Shown here: positions 1 through 13,035 of the stretch, one piece after another
Position numbering within the stretch: position 1 is the stretch's first letter
Layout: each line of letters starts with the position of its first letter
DNA from: Polytrichum commune
Lineage: Eukaryota > Streptophyta > Polytrichopsida > Polytrichales > Polytrichaceae
Reading direction: 5' to 3'
Length of the DNA stretch: 64,000 bases
NCBI GenBank assembly: GCA_950295325.1
Contig: OX485806.1
Coordinates: 30,382,001 to 30,446,000 of the forward strand
The notes under the pieces: generated by a model
Told to the model about the DNA's origin: nothing
Seen by the model: the letters and a program-made list of their open reading frames with translations, nothing else
Database searches by the model: none
Translations under genes and position numbers: made by a program

Positions 1-61
1 AATGGTTTCAATCTTATTGCAGAAAATGACATGTTGACATACAACAAAATCAAATTTGCAG

Positions 62-754
62 GTCTCTGCCGCCCAGCAATATCTGGATGACCTTCACAGC
101 CTGGAAGAGTCACAGGCAAGTATTGTGGAAGAAACTATGGAAGAGTATTTACCGGTTCCAAAACAGTCACCAAGTGGGCTGCCTTTCTATTCCAATGTTG
201 ACATTAGTCTTGGCACTGGAGAGGTAATTCCATCTCTTTTGAAACTTTTGTAGGCAATTGAACGTCCACATATGAACTCTTCCTACTACCATTTGAGTGG
301 AATTTGTGAGCAATATAGAGAAGAAAATGTGAGCTTTAATGAAGTAAAATGTGCACTTCTCTAGACTTTCAATACCTTTGCTTGTTCATATGATTAATTT
401 ATTGACAGAAAAGTATATTTATTGACAGGATAGTATATTTGTTGATGAAAGGCTCAAAACATTCACTCATGGTTTTGATAGGTGCTACTTGATGCTGTTG
501 TTTACTTGAAGCGGGATGGCTCAACGAGATATGGACATTCACCTGAAATAATGTGCCACCCCTCAAGTGCATCAGGTTCTTCTCATATTAATAGTGTTTC
601 TGTTTCTGAGAAGACAAGTCTGGCTCATGCCAAGAAATTGGAAGATTTTGCTGATGGTGCACTTATGGTGAAGCATCTTAACCTACGGGTCAAGTTTGAA
701 GCTTCAGAAGAGGCCTCCCTGACCAGAATGATTCTATTAGATGTACAGCTGTAA
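62..754 (+). CDS. Last two exons of an unidentified gene (5' end outside window)
   Basis: Seen: an acceptor (TTTGCAG) opens an exon at 62-223 that is open in phase 0. It ends at a GAG|GTAATT donor. A 258-bp intron follows, and a second exon at 482-751 with stop TAA at 752-754 continues in the same phase. The encoded C-terminus is about 144 residues: a glutamate-rich, probably helical start (YLDDLHSLEESQ), a segment reading LPFYSNVDISLGTGE across to VLLDAVVYLKRDG, a serine-rich linker, and an end in ILLDVQL. Codon use and the clean splice phases support a real gene. I do not recognise the family. No membrane segment or catalytic motif is visible. Upstream exons lie before the window start. Confidence 0.6.
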
Positions 755-2094
755 CAATCAACGCTGTAAATTGACCACCATCATCTTGTTTATACACTAA
801 AATTGTCAAGAATTCTAAGATCATAGACTGGTTATTGCTCAGTATGTCAGAAATGTATTGCAGATTATATGCTTGCAATCCTGGTGGTCTCTACATCACT
901 GCATCTAATCCCAAGAGCAATGACCCAATCTGTGTGCTGTATCTTAAATTTTTTATATGGTAGGGGTAAGTGGTAAGCCCACCAGTAAGGTTTTCAGGAT
1001 CTGATTCAATTCCAAGGTTTTCATCACGTGTTTCTGAAATTACTGAGAATTTCCATGTCTTGATGTCCATGTGTTTTCTCTCCAGCATTGGATGTTGTGC
1101 TCACGATAAAAGTTGAATTTAGAGACGTTCTGCAGTTCTCTACCTGAAGGATGAGATAAAAAAGAATCATCATACTCTGCAAACTGTGCGAATGAACTGA
1201 GAAGTTCCTAAATCACTGAAAGGCAGCATGATGTTGAATGGTGAGGAATGAACTTATTATGTTTCTGACTTGCTTTGGTTGTGCGTGTTGTTAATTGTTT
1301 TGGTAGCTTTGTTGGGATTCTGACATGGAATATGCACTGTGCAATGGACTTGGGTGACCTGTGGCTGGGTTGCACTGAAGGCTTTGTTGTGGTTTCTAAT
1401 CATACTAATTATAGTAAATTCTGTAGGCCACAATTTTGAGCTTATTTCCACTCAGAATTGGGGATAATATTGTGGGTGCACATTATTTACCACCCCACTA
1501 TATTTAACATCAGAGGTCACTTTGTAGGTTGCAATATTTCCATTGGATTGAAAAGAGTGCAGTTTCAAGATATCCAACCTAGGGGAAGGATGTCGGTTTA
1601 AACCAGGGGCAAGGCAAGTGTAACTAGAGTTGCAAACGATTTTCATGCATGGTGGTATATAGAGCTGTCCAAGGTAAATCACACTATACATCTGTCCACA
1701 CTATTTACCAAAATCAATGTAGCTGAAAAGAAATTATGAAGGTCACAGAAAGTTGCTTATGGATGTGACAGGATCTGGTTCCTTTCCAAACCTCAGTCTA
1801 GATCCAGATTACACTACTCTAAATGTCTATGTTTCAGAATGTATAAATCTATAATGAATATATGTTGTCATCCAACAAAAATGGGTACAGTAGTTCTCAT
1901 ACACTAATTTCTAGACAGTCACTAGTGTTGTGATTGATAGCGACTCAGTAGACTAGGATCCTCTAGACTTAAATGGTGTTAAATCACTGTTAAATAAAAT
2001 TTCCATCGTACAAAAATGCATAGCCCTATACCCTAGTTTCAAGACATGTCATGTCATCAATCTTTAGTAATGTAATTTATAGTGACTCTCTAGA
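755..2094. other. Intergenic stretch, probable 3' flank between convergent genes
   Basis: No open frame longer than about 80 codons on either strand and no recognisable motif. It lies between the end of the plus-strand gene at 754 and the stop of the minus-strand gene model at 2095, so it probably holds both 3' UTRs. Confidence 0.5.
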
Positions 2095-2840
2095 CTACGA
2101 TTCTCTAGATGTAAATGCTCTGTAGATCCAGTCAATGCACCAGCAAGCACAAATGTGGCTTTTGATAAGCTGTAAGACGGTCTGTTGAGACTGCTCATTC
2201 AGAATTGCTAAGGAAGGCCCTGCCACATCATGATCAATATTTTGTATGCTTGTTAAAACTTGGTATCACAAAACAACCTACAAATGTGAGCAAAATAAAG
2301 TAAAATTGTATGCCAGAAATGGGTCTCCAATTCTTACCTGGATTTGTTGAGTCCTGCTCTGCTTCAACAGGATCTGGAACTGGTCCAACAGGGTTGTCAT
2401 CCTCATGTATCTGCCAGCAGTCCAAGTAATAAGCTCAAGACCGATTTGCCTTTAATTTGGATCTGGGTTAAGTGGTAAGTAGCAAGCAGCAATGTGCACA
2501 AATACCAAAGACTGTTAGGAGGAAATCTGACCTCATGAGCTGGATCTGGATTAATCTCTTCATGGTGATCAGCTGGATTGACGCCCCAGGGGCCAGGTTG
2601 ATACCACCACCACTGAGCACGGAAAATGAAATGCATAAAGACACCATTGATCATCAGTGTGATGTTGACAAGCATGTACCTAACAGTGTTGGAAGCATGC
2701 AACTACATCGATCTAGAAAGCTTTTCCAATAAGATTTTCATGGGCAGAGTAAAATTATGAATACCTTGTTGTGATCCACCATGCTGCCGTTCCACTGGAA
2801 ATGTGTGTTGTTGTCTATGTGCACGTTTGGTGACTCAATC
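2095..2840 (-). CDS. Probable four-exon gene end, unknown function
   Basis: Seen on the minus strand: exons 2840-2765, 2702-2532, 2410-2338 and 2219-2095. Each is bounded by AG and GT, and the phases join without a break to stop TAG at 2097-2095. The join between the first two exons reads MVDHNK then LHASNTVRYMLV. The second exon is hydrophobic and aromatic (NITLMINGVFMHFIF, then AQWWWYQPGPWG), possibly a membrane segment. The third is acidic and proline-rich (DDNPVGPVPDPVEAEQ). The last exon is cysteine/tryptophan-rich and less convincing; reading into the intron after 2338 would give another ending. 5' exons were not resolved. No family was recognised. Phase agreement over three introns is the main support. 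Confidence 0.5.
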
Positions 2841-4678
2841 CTGTTCATGACCACATAGTGAGAATTATAAGATCTACATTCAAATCCACATCAAACGAAC
2901 TAGATTTAACACTAAATCTTTACAGTCAAATCTCTACTACGGGTCATTTCAACTGATGGCAAGGTGACGCATATCCATTTATTGCACGTAGTGATGAGGA
3001 CATGGCAAGGTCAACAATAATGGATGATTCGTGCCTCCTTATTCCAACTATAACATGGACTTGTCAGCATAATCACTTGACCTGATTACTATAACTCCCA
3101 TGATTTAAAGATTAGGTAGATGTGCCCAATTCCAAATAGCAATGATTTGGACACCTTATGAAATGAAATTGATTTTTAAATCCGTGTAGGCAAAAGCTAA
3201 TGGGAGGAGTATGTTGGAGTAGTATGTGGTTTGATGTGGATCAAAGAATTTACACCACTATGTGTTCAAAATATGTTAAAAACGTGATTGGAAGGCCTAT
3301 ATGACCACTTAACGAGCACGAAAATCTTCACTTTGATAATGATTAAGATATTCGTACGAGCTCCAAAAACAAATGACTAAGGACACCATTTAGATTTGGT
3401 AATCATCTGGCAATAATTGTATGTTTCATATGCTACGAGAAGTGGGTGCAGAGAGAACAGTATCCGATTAACACACGTCTACTTAACTTACTCTAAATGC
3501 ATCGGAGTGTCCACAATCACCATGTCAGGTGTGCTGGTCATCATCGTCGAGCCTAGCTACCTTGACTACATTAATTAATTGTGACAACCAAATTAACCTC
3601 AACCTTACGAGCACTCTGCTGATGGTTTCACCCGAGATAGCAGGTTTTGCTCAAGTTACAGTACATCGAGCTTCGGCAAAAACTCTGATCGCACTAGGAG
3701 CTGGTCGAGATGTTCATCAACTCGTCACAATATTGGATCGTACTCAAAACGTCAATGGAAACCAACATTAAATGCACCTAACAATAATGAAGGGGGACGC
3801 TTTGGAATTTTGCACTCGACACGTGTCGGAAATTCTAATCAACTCCTGCAATATTTCACAAGTTAGACAATCAAAAGGTAACAGCTCCAGATCATTTCTT
3901 TCTTGCCGAGATATCATTGAGCTTCCAGCAGGGTCGAACTACTGATACCTGATAATTAATCCTCCTCCACCGCGGGAAAGGATCCCAATAGAAATCACTA
4001 GTATGCACCCACACCAAAAAGCAGAATCGAAATTAAGCGAAATCAAAAATTTCGAAGCAGATTCTTTAGCAGCTTCTGGTGCCAGCCGGGGGAGCCTTGA
4101 GATGAAGCACTCCTCCTCCTCCGACTGCAAAATTAATCAGCTGAAGATCACCGGATGAAGAAAGACGATGATCGACTCCACTTGACACCAGTCGCCGTTG
4201 TTGGTTTCATCGCATCATCATCATCATCACCACCAGCCTCATCTCCATCGACCAAATATGCATGTTGCCATCAAACCCGAAAAACAAAGCTTCATATTGC
4301 AGGGCATCATCAGTACTACTACTACTACTCTCCATCTCCAATTATAAATGAATCCTTAGCTTCTAGTGCCCCTCCACCCGCCAAGAAACCTTGACATGAA
4401 TCACCGATGCCCTAACCTCGCACTCACTGGATCGCTATCAGAATGCTTCGACATGCCCGTTGCGGTCAATACACCGATGATCTCTAATTAACTCCACTGG
4501 TGTAACAAGAATGATTGGCGCTTGCTGTGCAGGTGGAGCCAAAGATCTGCACATTGCACAAACGCACTCTCCGAAGATATTAATAACCTGCGCTCGTGGA
4601 TCCCGACAAAGAGAATTAATTAATGTGATGAAACCATAAAACCACTACTACAGAAGACGAGTCTAGATTTGGCTGTAA
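2841..4678. other. Unresolved stretch upstream of the minus-strand gene
   Basis: May hold the missing 5' exons of the minus-strand gene, but no exon chain could be built. Two plus-strand stretches look somewhat coding-like: 3529-3771 (ending VNGNQH) and 3946-4155 (rich in S, K and E). Neither has a family or a firm start. Short CAT and ACT microsatellites lie near 4210 and 4315. Confidence 0.35.
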
Positions 4679-5189
4679 TTAGGCTGCGATTTGGCTGCAA
4701 ACAGGCGGGGTGTTGACTAGCAGGTTTGGAATGATCTGCAATTTGAGAACCACGTATGTGACGTGGAAGTTGGTGTTCATTCCTTGGGTTGCGGGGGAAG
4801 GACTGAAGGCGAGTAGAGTTGTTTTCCGACATGAACAGGTGCAAAACGGCGAAGAACGTCGGCAACTGTAAATTTTCCAAACTGTTTCAACTTCAAATTC
4901 CTTCACTTTTCCAGTTGAGTCGTTGCTCGTGCAGGGGACCCTGAGTGCGGACAAAATTAAAAAAAAAAAATTGGGTATCGAAGTCAACAGGCGGGCTGCG
5001 AGGCTACCGGCCAATCCGGTGTTCGAAGGTCGATTGAGGAGCAGTGATGAGTTGCGGAGAAAATTTTCGCCAACTTCGACGACGAAGGCGGTTGACTCCT
5101 CCATTAGTTTATTACGTTGTTGGCAGTCCATCGTGCCAAAGATGAAGAAAGAACTTTCTAAGAGTATCTCCAGCGCTGCCCTTTACTAG
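4679..5189. other. Region open on both strands, possible first exon
   Basis: The minus strand is open from 5131 to 4679 (150 codons, internal start reading MEESTAFVVEVGENF). The plus strand is open from 4923 to 5189 (starting LVQGTLSADKIKKKK). Base composition is more GC-rich than the flanks. The sequence does not decide which strand, if either, is coding. A promoter-proximal exon of the 2095-2840 minus-strand gene is one possibility. Confidence 0.3.
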
Positions 5190-8014
5190 CCTCTCTATAT
5201 ACCGTCCCTTTTCAGGATAAAGAACACGGTGTGTTCATCACCTCCACTCCAAGTGGCACTCAACTACACCATTTACACCTATTCATGTGGGCTAAAAGTT
5301 GGCATGGGTAGAGAATATTGTGGTACATTGTATTTAATGTGGGTTGAAACTTAGAATGGTTGACGTAATGTTAAAATGTTAAATGTTGGAATGTTAACAA
5401 AATGTTGATATGACATTTGAGATATTGTATTTTCAAACCAAAGTACTTGTTCATGTTTGTCTGGAAATAATTGATTCCATTTTCCTAGAGTTGAGCATAT
5501 GATATTATGGGTCCAAACTAGTGTGGGACATGAAACATTACGGTCGTTCACCTATTATTCATTGCCAACGTTCCACTCAACTAACTTCTCTAGACTCAAA
5601 TTCTGTAGAACGAGAGTGTTAATTCACCACCATCATTCCACTCAATTTTCCCTTCTATACCAGTTTTTTAGGATCGCAACATGTGTCCACCGCCACCACA
5701 TGCTCCACTTATAAAGCCTTTTGTGCCTAGAATAAAGGTTGGGTGGATTGCAAGATCTTGGTCACTGACCTCGAGGAATAGGAGGGCTATGAAATCCTAG
5801 TCAACCTTCTTAAGCCAATTAATCGTGTTATTATGGCACAACTATCAAGCTTGGTCCACATCCCATTGACCGCGTTTGTTGAGCATCAATATTATTGTGT
5901 GTGCATCCAAGTATAACATGTCATGGCCACTTGTCACAGAAGATTAGCTAGGTGATTAATGCTAACCCCAGGGCGTTCATGGGCATGATTTGTGCATGCT
6001 CCTTGGTTGGGTCAAGCTCCTTTGTCATAAAGGATGGTGCCCTTGTTAATGGTAGATAGAAGTTACCTTGTTGGAATTAACTTGGAAAGTCAAAGTCCGT
6101 AGGTAAGGATAAGGGTTAATAGCGAAAAGGGGATTAGATAAGGATAAGGGAGAAGAATCATTGTTGAAGACGTGGTTAGGACAAGAAGTAGGAAGTTGAG
6201 ATAAGAGTAGAAAAAAAATACTTAAGTGTGGAGTGAACAGTGTCAAGTGTGACCAAATGTTGTGAAGGTTTTTGGATGTGGTGACCATTTTGAATAAATG
6301 AGTGAGGATGTTGTTGGGCTTATGTGCTATGAGCGTGTGCATTTTAAGTTCATGGTTGTCAAGTAGATTAGAAATTGGTAATTGGGAGAACTTCGATAAT
6401 CAATGTGAAAGTAACTATTTGGGATATTACTAGGAAATATGAGTAACCATACCGGTAGAAGATTTAACAGATGGGGGGCGACTACTGGAACCAAAAGCTG
6501 AATTTAGCTACCGGGAAGGTGCATACAAGGAAGGGGAGTGACTTGGCTAGGGGTCTTAGGGTAAAAGGAAGCACTTGGTAGTACTCGTAGTTAGATTAGG
6601 TTGGTTGCAAGCTTGTATAGGGAACCAAGATAATAATTTCCTAAGTGAGAATATCCAGTAGTTGAAGTAGTCATGTACCCACCAGTAGAATGTCTAGTAG
6701 AATGGGAAAAGCCCAAGGGTCATGCCAAAACATGTAGTCTAACCGATTAGGAGAATGACAAGGGGATTAGGAGTTGGTAAGGGAACTCAATTTTGTGAGG
6801 GGTAGAAAGAAGAAATCTTTAACATCCTCAATGGTAAGACTACAATGGTGTCTCCGCCTCTGAGACTGTGTAAAGAGACTAGATAGTCCGTTCCATTGAC
6901 CAATACCAAGAATGAATTTCATTGAAGAGATGGAGGTGCCTCTAACTTATATTGGGGAAGTTGGCTATTAGCTCAAAGATTGACAACTTGAAGAAATGAA
7001 CCTTGTCATAGGCGGTGGTGGATAGAGGAGCTCTCATCATGCTTGTTCCCTCAAGTCCACTCTAGACTTCTCAAGCTCTCAACTTCATATCTTGTTCAAC
7101 TTTGTAGCAAACTTAAAACACTTTGATGCAGGTTCCCATATGAAAGATTGACAAAGTTCTCGATAACATAAGTTGCTTCCCAGTTCATATTTTTTGATGC
7201 CAAACAATGTGTTCAACACATTGCAGTTTATAAGAGTTTTTAACCACCAATGATCATAAATATCTCATGCTAGAAATCGCAAAATCGCAAAATCAAAGTA
7301 GTTTCAATTGTGAAGCTTATCAAATCCAAATAAAATATCTAAACCCAAAACCGACACTACATGCCATAATTATACATTGAGGGAAATGAAATCTATGATA
7401 GTGATGAATAATGTTGGTTTTAGATTGCATGTTTGTTTTGGGTATTCCAACCTTACCAAAATACTTGAAACTACAAGTTGGACCTCTCAACTTAGCTTTA
7501 AGGCCGCTTTACACAGACTGGGAGCTGTAACCATGAAACTTAATAACCCTTGAAAATCATCCCTAGGTCAAACTGTGGGAAATAGAAATCCAAATTTGTA
7601 ATTGATGGGCCTTCGAGCTTAGTGTGAAGTAAAAGTGGACCATGTTGATGGATTGTAACATATTCTATGGACACTCCAAAATCTCAAGGAGTCTCTATAT
7701 CTACGTAACTTCTTACATTTCAATCACATCGTTTATGGTATTTAGTGCCACATGCGTAATAGTGTCACTTACCCTATTTTAAGGCATACACTGACTCTCA
7801 AAATAGAGTCAATGATTCACTACATCAATTTCCACACACAATGATAGGAAAATAAAAGCAAGAACATACAAACATTCACTTATGTAAGTTAAAATAGTCA
7901 TATTCTAGTACATAATTATAAGAGTCTCATGTCTACTGTGAATCTACACATGAAGAAACAATGATCTAAAGAGAACTATATACATTGACTCAGTTTTATA
8001 ATTTACATCTACCT
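5190..8014. other. Gene-poor stretch, nothing recognised
   Basis: No open frame above about 100 codons, no splice-consistent exon chain and no transposase, gag or pol motif was seen. The sequence is moderately AT-rich and looks like decayed intergenic DNA. Confidence 0.5.
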
Positions 8015-9067
8015 ATAGATCCATTTGTACATTTTCAATTTTGTCCACTCTCTTTTAGAAGCTAAAACAACTTGGATACAATTGGGCATGCTATGATAGA
8101 ATTTTTGGCACTACTCAAGAGTGATGGAATGGAAAGAAGCTTGCACACACTCCCATAATTTAAATATTCCTTTGGTTGGTATTGGATACTCAACTTTTTT
8201 TTTCCCATTTCACAAGTGCCCACACATGCCCAATTGGATTTAGATTAGGTGATTGAGGAGGCCAAGTACATCAAAATTTTGCATTGACAACCAGTGCTTG
8301 ACTTAATTTTGCAATATATTTGGATTCATTTTCATGCTAAGATTTGACACGAGAAGGGTTGAAACGGTACCATTCAATTGTCTTCATGACCCCATCTCTG
8401 AAGAATGCTAAGATTTAGAGTTTGTGTCATCGTCCCCTCTATCTTGCATATGTAACTCATGCCACAGGAAGTCATACAACCCCACACAAAATTGCACTAC
8501 CTCTATCTTTAACCACTTGACTCACATGATGAGCTTTTAGTTGCGAGTTTTCATCCCTCACCCAACACCAAGCATGACCATTAGAATATGTAATCAATTT
8601 TTCTTTGTCTCGTCACTGAAAAAACACCCTATACCAATCATGGATAGTCCAATCTTGATAACCTTGAGCAAATTCCAACTTGTAACGCACTTTCTTGGCC
8701 ATGAGCAACAACTTCTTATGCTTCTCTAAATAAATGACCCAAGACCTACTTCATGAAATGCGCACCTCACTATGTTGGTGCTCATGACCACATTCAAGTG
8801 CTCACTCAAAGCATTCCTCACGTCTACAACATTATCTAATCCACCAACTGTGATGGCTCTTACACACGCTCGTCGTTGAGCAAGGGTGATGCTTTTTGGG
8901 CGCCCTCCTCTTGAAGGATCCACATGAGGAACACATACTCCATGACTCCTAGAGCATGCAAAAGAAGAGATACCCAACAATTTTGACACTTCACGTGTGC
9001 TACGCCCATGTTGCAATAGGGTTGTACTATTCAACCATTCCTCCTTTGGTAATGCTCTTATGGCCAA
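8015..9067 (-). pseudogene. Tc1-like DNA transposase, decayed
   Basis: Seen: the first 113 codons (9067-8726) are intact and carry a paired helix-turn-helix region, with STREVSKLLGIS as first recognition helix and a GRPKSIT linker before the second helix. Past the stop, other frames keep family signatures in order: VFFSDETK near 8615 (first catalytic Asp region), WPPQSPNLNPIGHVW near 8210-8260 (second catalytic region), and a C-terminal FYHSMPNCIQVV near 8075. Known: these are hallmarks of Tc1/mariner transposases, which cut and paste at TA sites. Inferred: several frameshifts and stops make it inactive. It resembles animal-type Tc1 more than plant Stowaway partners. I could not find its terminal repeats. 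Confidence 0.85.
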
Positions 9068-9410
9068 TGAAAACCTTCACAACTGCAAGAGAAAATGTCC
9101 TAAGAGACCATACTACTAACCAAAAGTGAAAGGAAGAACCCTAGGTGGCGTTATGAACTTATTCTTATAATTGCAAGCGAGTGATGAAAACAATTCCAAA
9201 ATTGAGTCAATTGACCTAAGTTCATTCAAAATGTAATATCTCTCTTCTTGCTTTAAAGCTCAAGCTAAATTCTAGTAGGTTGATAGCCAACTTGGTTAAG
9301 CATTTGACCTACGTTACGGTTTGGCAAAAAGATCAATACTCTTTCTAAAATGGCTTCCCAAAATTTGTTGATTTCCTAATTGACTTAGTTTTGAGAATCA
9401 ATGTATGTTG

Positions 9411-10143
9411 GGGTACACTCTCGGGGGGTGCACCTTTCATTAAAACCTAGAATCACGTGCGTTCACTGCATACTCTAAAAACCCCCTATATACAAGTTAT
9501 TTTTTGTGAAATGAAGTAATGCACATACAATTGCAACAATAAATATACAAGTGACAATATGTATACACAAAAAAAATCCATTCATATATAGTCATTAACA
9601 TAAGTATACAAATATACTTTTGAACAATAATCAACCCCTATAATATGTATAACAAAATATCCTAGCTTTCATCAGCAAAGTCGTTGAAAAGTTTTTCATC
9701 TCCCGGATGTAACTCATAAACATTTGATTCACCAATATATGTCATTGTAGCCAATGCAATTATTGTCTCTAAGTCTACCATCAAATGATCAGTAAGATCA
9801 TATGTCCACTTGTTGTTAGCCCCTTTTTGATACCAACATAAACCAATCTCCACGTTTTATGGATGGTCCATCAAGTCAATTGGATCCCTATACTCCACCC
9901 AACGATTACAAAACTTCCTCCGCATCCAATATGAAAACTTATGATATGTAGTATAGTAACAGTACCATACAAATACAATTATTGTATATTTTTTAAAGGC
10001 CTTCCATATATGTACGTAACTATGAATTATAACATGTATACCATATGTATACGTAATACGGCAAGGTCCAAATCAATACCCCTCCTGTGCACTCACGTAT
10101 ACTCGTACATGTTTAGTACAGTGCACCCCCCGAGGGTACACTA
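9411..10143. mobile_element. Terminal-inverted-repeat DNA element, family copy 1
   Basis: The left end (9411-9433) and right end (10121-10143) are inverted copies around the core CTCGGGGGGTGCAC. The interior has a short minus-strand frame (9853-9662, 63 codons) with no recognised domain. Parts of the interior and both ends recur near 62.8-63.4 kb, which shows this is a repeat family. The superfamily is undecided because no clear target duplication was found. Confidence 0.65.
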
Positions 10144-10527
10144 ATGATCAACAACTTCATAATTATTGTCACCTCATGACACTTGGCATTCAAGTGCACT
10201 TACGAATGTTTTGGCATGAATATAATCAATAATGTTATGAGGTGTATGCCTATAAGCTATGTTAGGCAATGATTTACAAGTTGACTGAAAATGCACACAA
10301 ATAATACTTGCCAAGTTAGTATGCTCAAGAATATCTTTGTATTGCATATTGAAATGTAAAGACATGACACTTGCCATTGGTACTCTCAACAATATCCTCC
10401 CTTCGCATATTGAAACGCAAAACTATTATCTCAAGTTAAACATGCTAAGCTAAATATCATAATGTAAATTATTCTTCACTTGAATTAGCTACTTATGTTG
10501 CCGAATAGTATTATATAGGCAGTTAGG

Positions 10528-11870
10528 GAGGGGGGGGGGAACATTAAACCTCCCCCTACGAGCTTTCAGGGGGAGGTGGATAGGGACCAGGGCAATTCCC
10601 CCAAAAAAAATTGATTTTTTTTATCCCAACCGAAAATTGTTGTCCACCGTGCCCAACTTCCAAAAAAAACATTACCCTTGCATTCTTGAAGGCGTTTGCT
10701 TGTCCACATTATCCATATTGAGTGCACTTCACCTTCAAGGTTCAGAATCCAATGTATATCTTGCACTACCACTTAATAAAATAAACAATTTATTTTGTGG
10801 ACTTCATCCCCAAAATGAAACCGTCAATAAAGTATGTAATTAACTTGGAAATCAAAAGTATTACAAAATCCTCATTAGCATTGAGGCTATAATCTTTATT
10901 CTTACCATTTGAAGGGGTCTTTGTCATTCTACACTGAAACTTAAATTCATGTGTTGATTTTGGAATATATGTTTATAATAGGTTAGGTAATGCCTTCAGA
11001 GGTTTCACAAGTATTCATACCCATTCAAACTAATCAAGTCTGATTAAATGGAATCAGGAATATTTATCCTGATTAAGCTTGATGAACCTAATTAATCTTA
11101 ATTCAATCACCAATTATGCTTACCAAAAAAATTAAGCCTAATTAATTGCAAAATGCGCTTATTTGAATAAAATATGATTTAATTCAGAGATGAGAATTGA
11201 TGTGCTTCATTACACTAGTTTAGGCTTCATTACGCTTAATTAGGTTTAATGTGCTAACTTGCACTTAATCAGGCTTCGTTAGTTTGAATGTGTATGAATA
11301 CTTGTATAAACTTAGGCCTTGCGCTCAATTACATTAAATTACAATTATTTATGCTTGATTACATTTAATCACACTTAATTAGTCTGAATGGTTATGAATG
11401 CTTGTGAAAGTAGAAGGCATTACCTAAACTCTTATAAAATATACATACTAAAATCAACATACTAATTTAAGTTTCATTGTAGAATGACAAAGATCCTTTC
11501 AAATGGTAAGTCATAAATTTTTTAAACCTCGATGCAAATGAGGATTTTGTAATGTTTATGACTTCCAAGATAATTACATGCATTATTGATCGACTATGCT
11601 TCATGGATGAATTCCCAGTCAATTGTTTCTGGGAATTCATCCATGAAGCATATATATCAGATTTTGGACCTTGAGGATAAAGTGCACTCAATATGGGATT
11701 TGTGGACAAGTGACTGCCTTAAAAAATGCAAGGAATTTTTTTTTTGAAGTCAAGTGGGACGGGCACTAATCTTATGTTGGGATCAAAAAAATCGAGATTT
11801 CTTTTGAGGGTTGTCCCAACCCCTATCCACCTCCCCCTGAAAGCTCGTAGGGGGAGGTTTAATGTCCCCC
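10528..11870. mobile_element. Foldback element 1 (MULE-like)
   Basis: Nearly palindromic along its length. The first 40 bp after the G tract (ATTAAACCTCCCCCTACGAG onward) recur inverted at 11826-11866, and the arms stay complementary inward past the shared phrase CACTTCACCTTCAAGG to about 11000 and 11400. The centre is AT-rich with repeated TTAATTAGGCTT-like words. Possible degenerate target duplications are GGCAGTTAGG (10518-10527) and GGTAGTTAAC (11871-11880), 7 of 10 matching. It shares arm sequence with the element at 13008-14035. Confidence 0.75.
11595..11652. repeat. Perfect 24-bp stem with 10-base loop
   Basis: Bases 11595-11618 are the exact reverse complement of 11629-11652, separated by TCAATTGTTT. 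The hairpin lies in the right arm of foldback element 1 and has no partner in the left arm. It has the size of a small-RNA precursor, but no expression evidence is available. Confidence 0.9.
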
Positions 11871-11894
11871 GGTAGTTAACAAACGTGACACTTT

Positions 11895-12705
11895 GAGCTA
11901 TGATCGGGGAGAACCGGCAGTTAGTTACACATGAACCGGTTGAGTTTGAAAAATTACCGGTTGAAGTTCAAGATTGTAGGAAAATTACCAGCCATTTTAG
12001 AAGAATCTATAGAAGAATATACCTCAAATTAATAAAGGAAAGCCGAAGGATGTCAACATGTAACCAGTTGAACTTGCAAACACTAGGATCTCAACCGATT
12101 ATGCCCAAAAATCTCCCCCATCACCGACTTTGAGACCTTGAGGCATCTAGTTAAGACCTTCACAAATAGTGTATGTGACACAAAATACCATAAACGGTGT
12201 AGTCCTTAATTAGTGTGAAGGGGGTTTTATCCTACAAAGTCAGACCTACGCCTTCACATTATCCGACAACCCAGGCCTCGATTCTCGATCCTCGATTCTC
12301 AATTTTCGAATGACGTGTTGATTCGAAGCAGACACTTTGCATCAGACAAATCACGTAGTGGCATTGATAACTGAGACGCATCATTTAGGGTACGTTTGAT
12401 TTTGAGAAACGACCAGTTGAAGCTAGCCCAAGACTTGAGGAGAATGACCGATCGTGTACAGTTCAGTGATCAGGAAGATTTTTAGGGCATAATCGGTTGA
12501 GATCCATGTGTTTGCAGGTCCAACCGGTTACATGTTCACATCCTCCGGTTTTGCTTCATTAAATCGGGGTATATTCTTCGATAAATTCCTCTACAATGGT
12601 CGGTATTTTTTCCTGCAGTCTTGATGAACTTCAACCGATTATATCACAAACATAACCGGCACATGATCTGTAACTAACTGTCGGTTCTCTCCGATCACAG
12701 GTACA
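11895..12705. repeat. Inverted repeat with about 225-bp arms
   Basis: The left arm (about 11895-12124) begins GATCGGGGAGAACCGG. It recurs as an imperfect reverse complement at about 12469-12703, ending CCGGTTCTCTCCGATC-like. The motif ACCGGTTGA and relatives recurs throughout. Further partial similarity to the arm continues in direct orientation at about 12765-12825. It is probably another foldback-type element. No coding sequence was seen inside. Confidence 0.7.
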
Positions 12706-13035
12706 GGACTCTATGGAATAATATTATACCTCAAGATTAAGAAAGAAACACTGAAACACTCACACCATGTAACCAGGTGGACTTGGAATCACTAAGGATA
12801 TTGACCGACTATGTCTAAAAATCTCCTCGGACACGCGTCTAAGTAGCTAGTGACGTAGCTTGCAAACTATATAACCACGTGGGGCGGAGTCAAAGTTCGA
12901 TGTCACCAGAATGGAATGTTTCGCCTTTAGAGTGCATGGGAGTCGGTATTTGTATTGTTTGTTTACTGTGTGCAAGAATTTGTAAGCATCTATCTACCTT
13001 CACAAGGGCGGACGTTAAAGTATCCCCTTTATGTA

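Noticed and set aside
3529-3771. 80-codon plus-strand frame that looks partly coding
   Set aside because: No motif, no supporting splice sites, and it could be chance; mentioned only in the stretch note.
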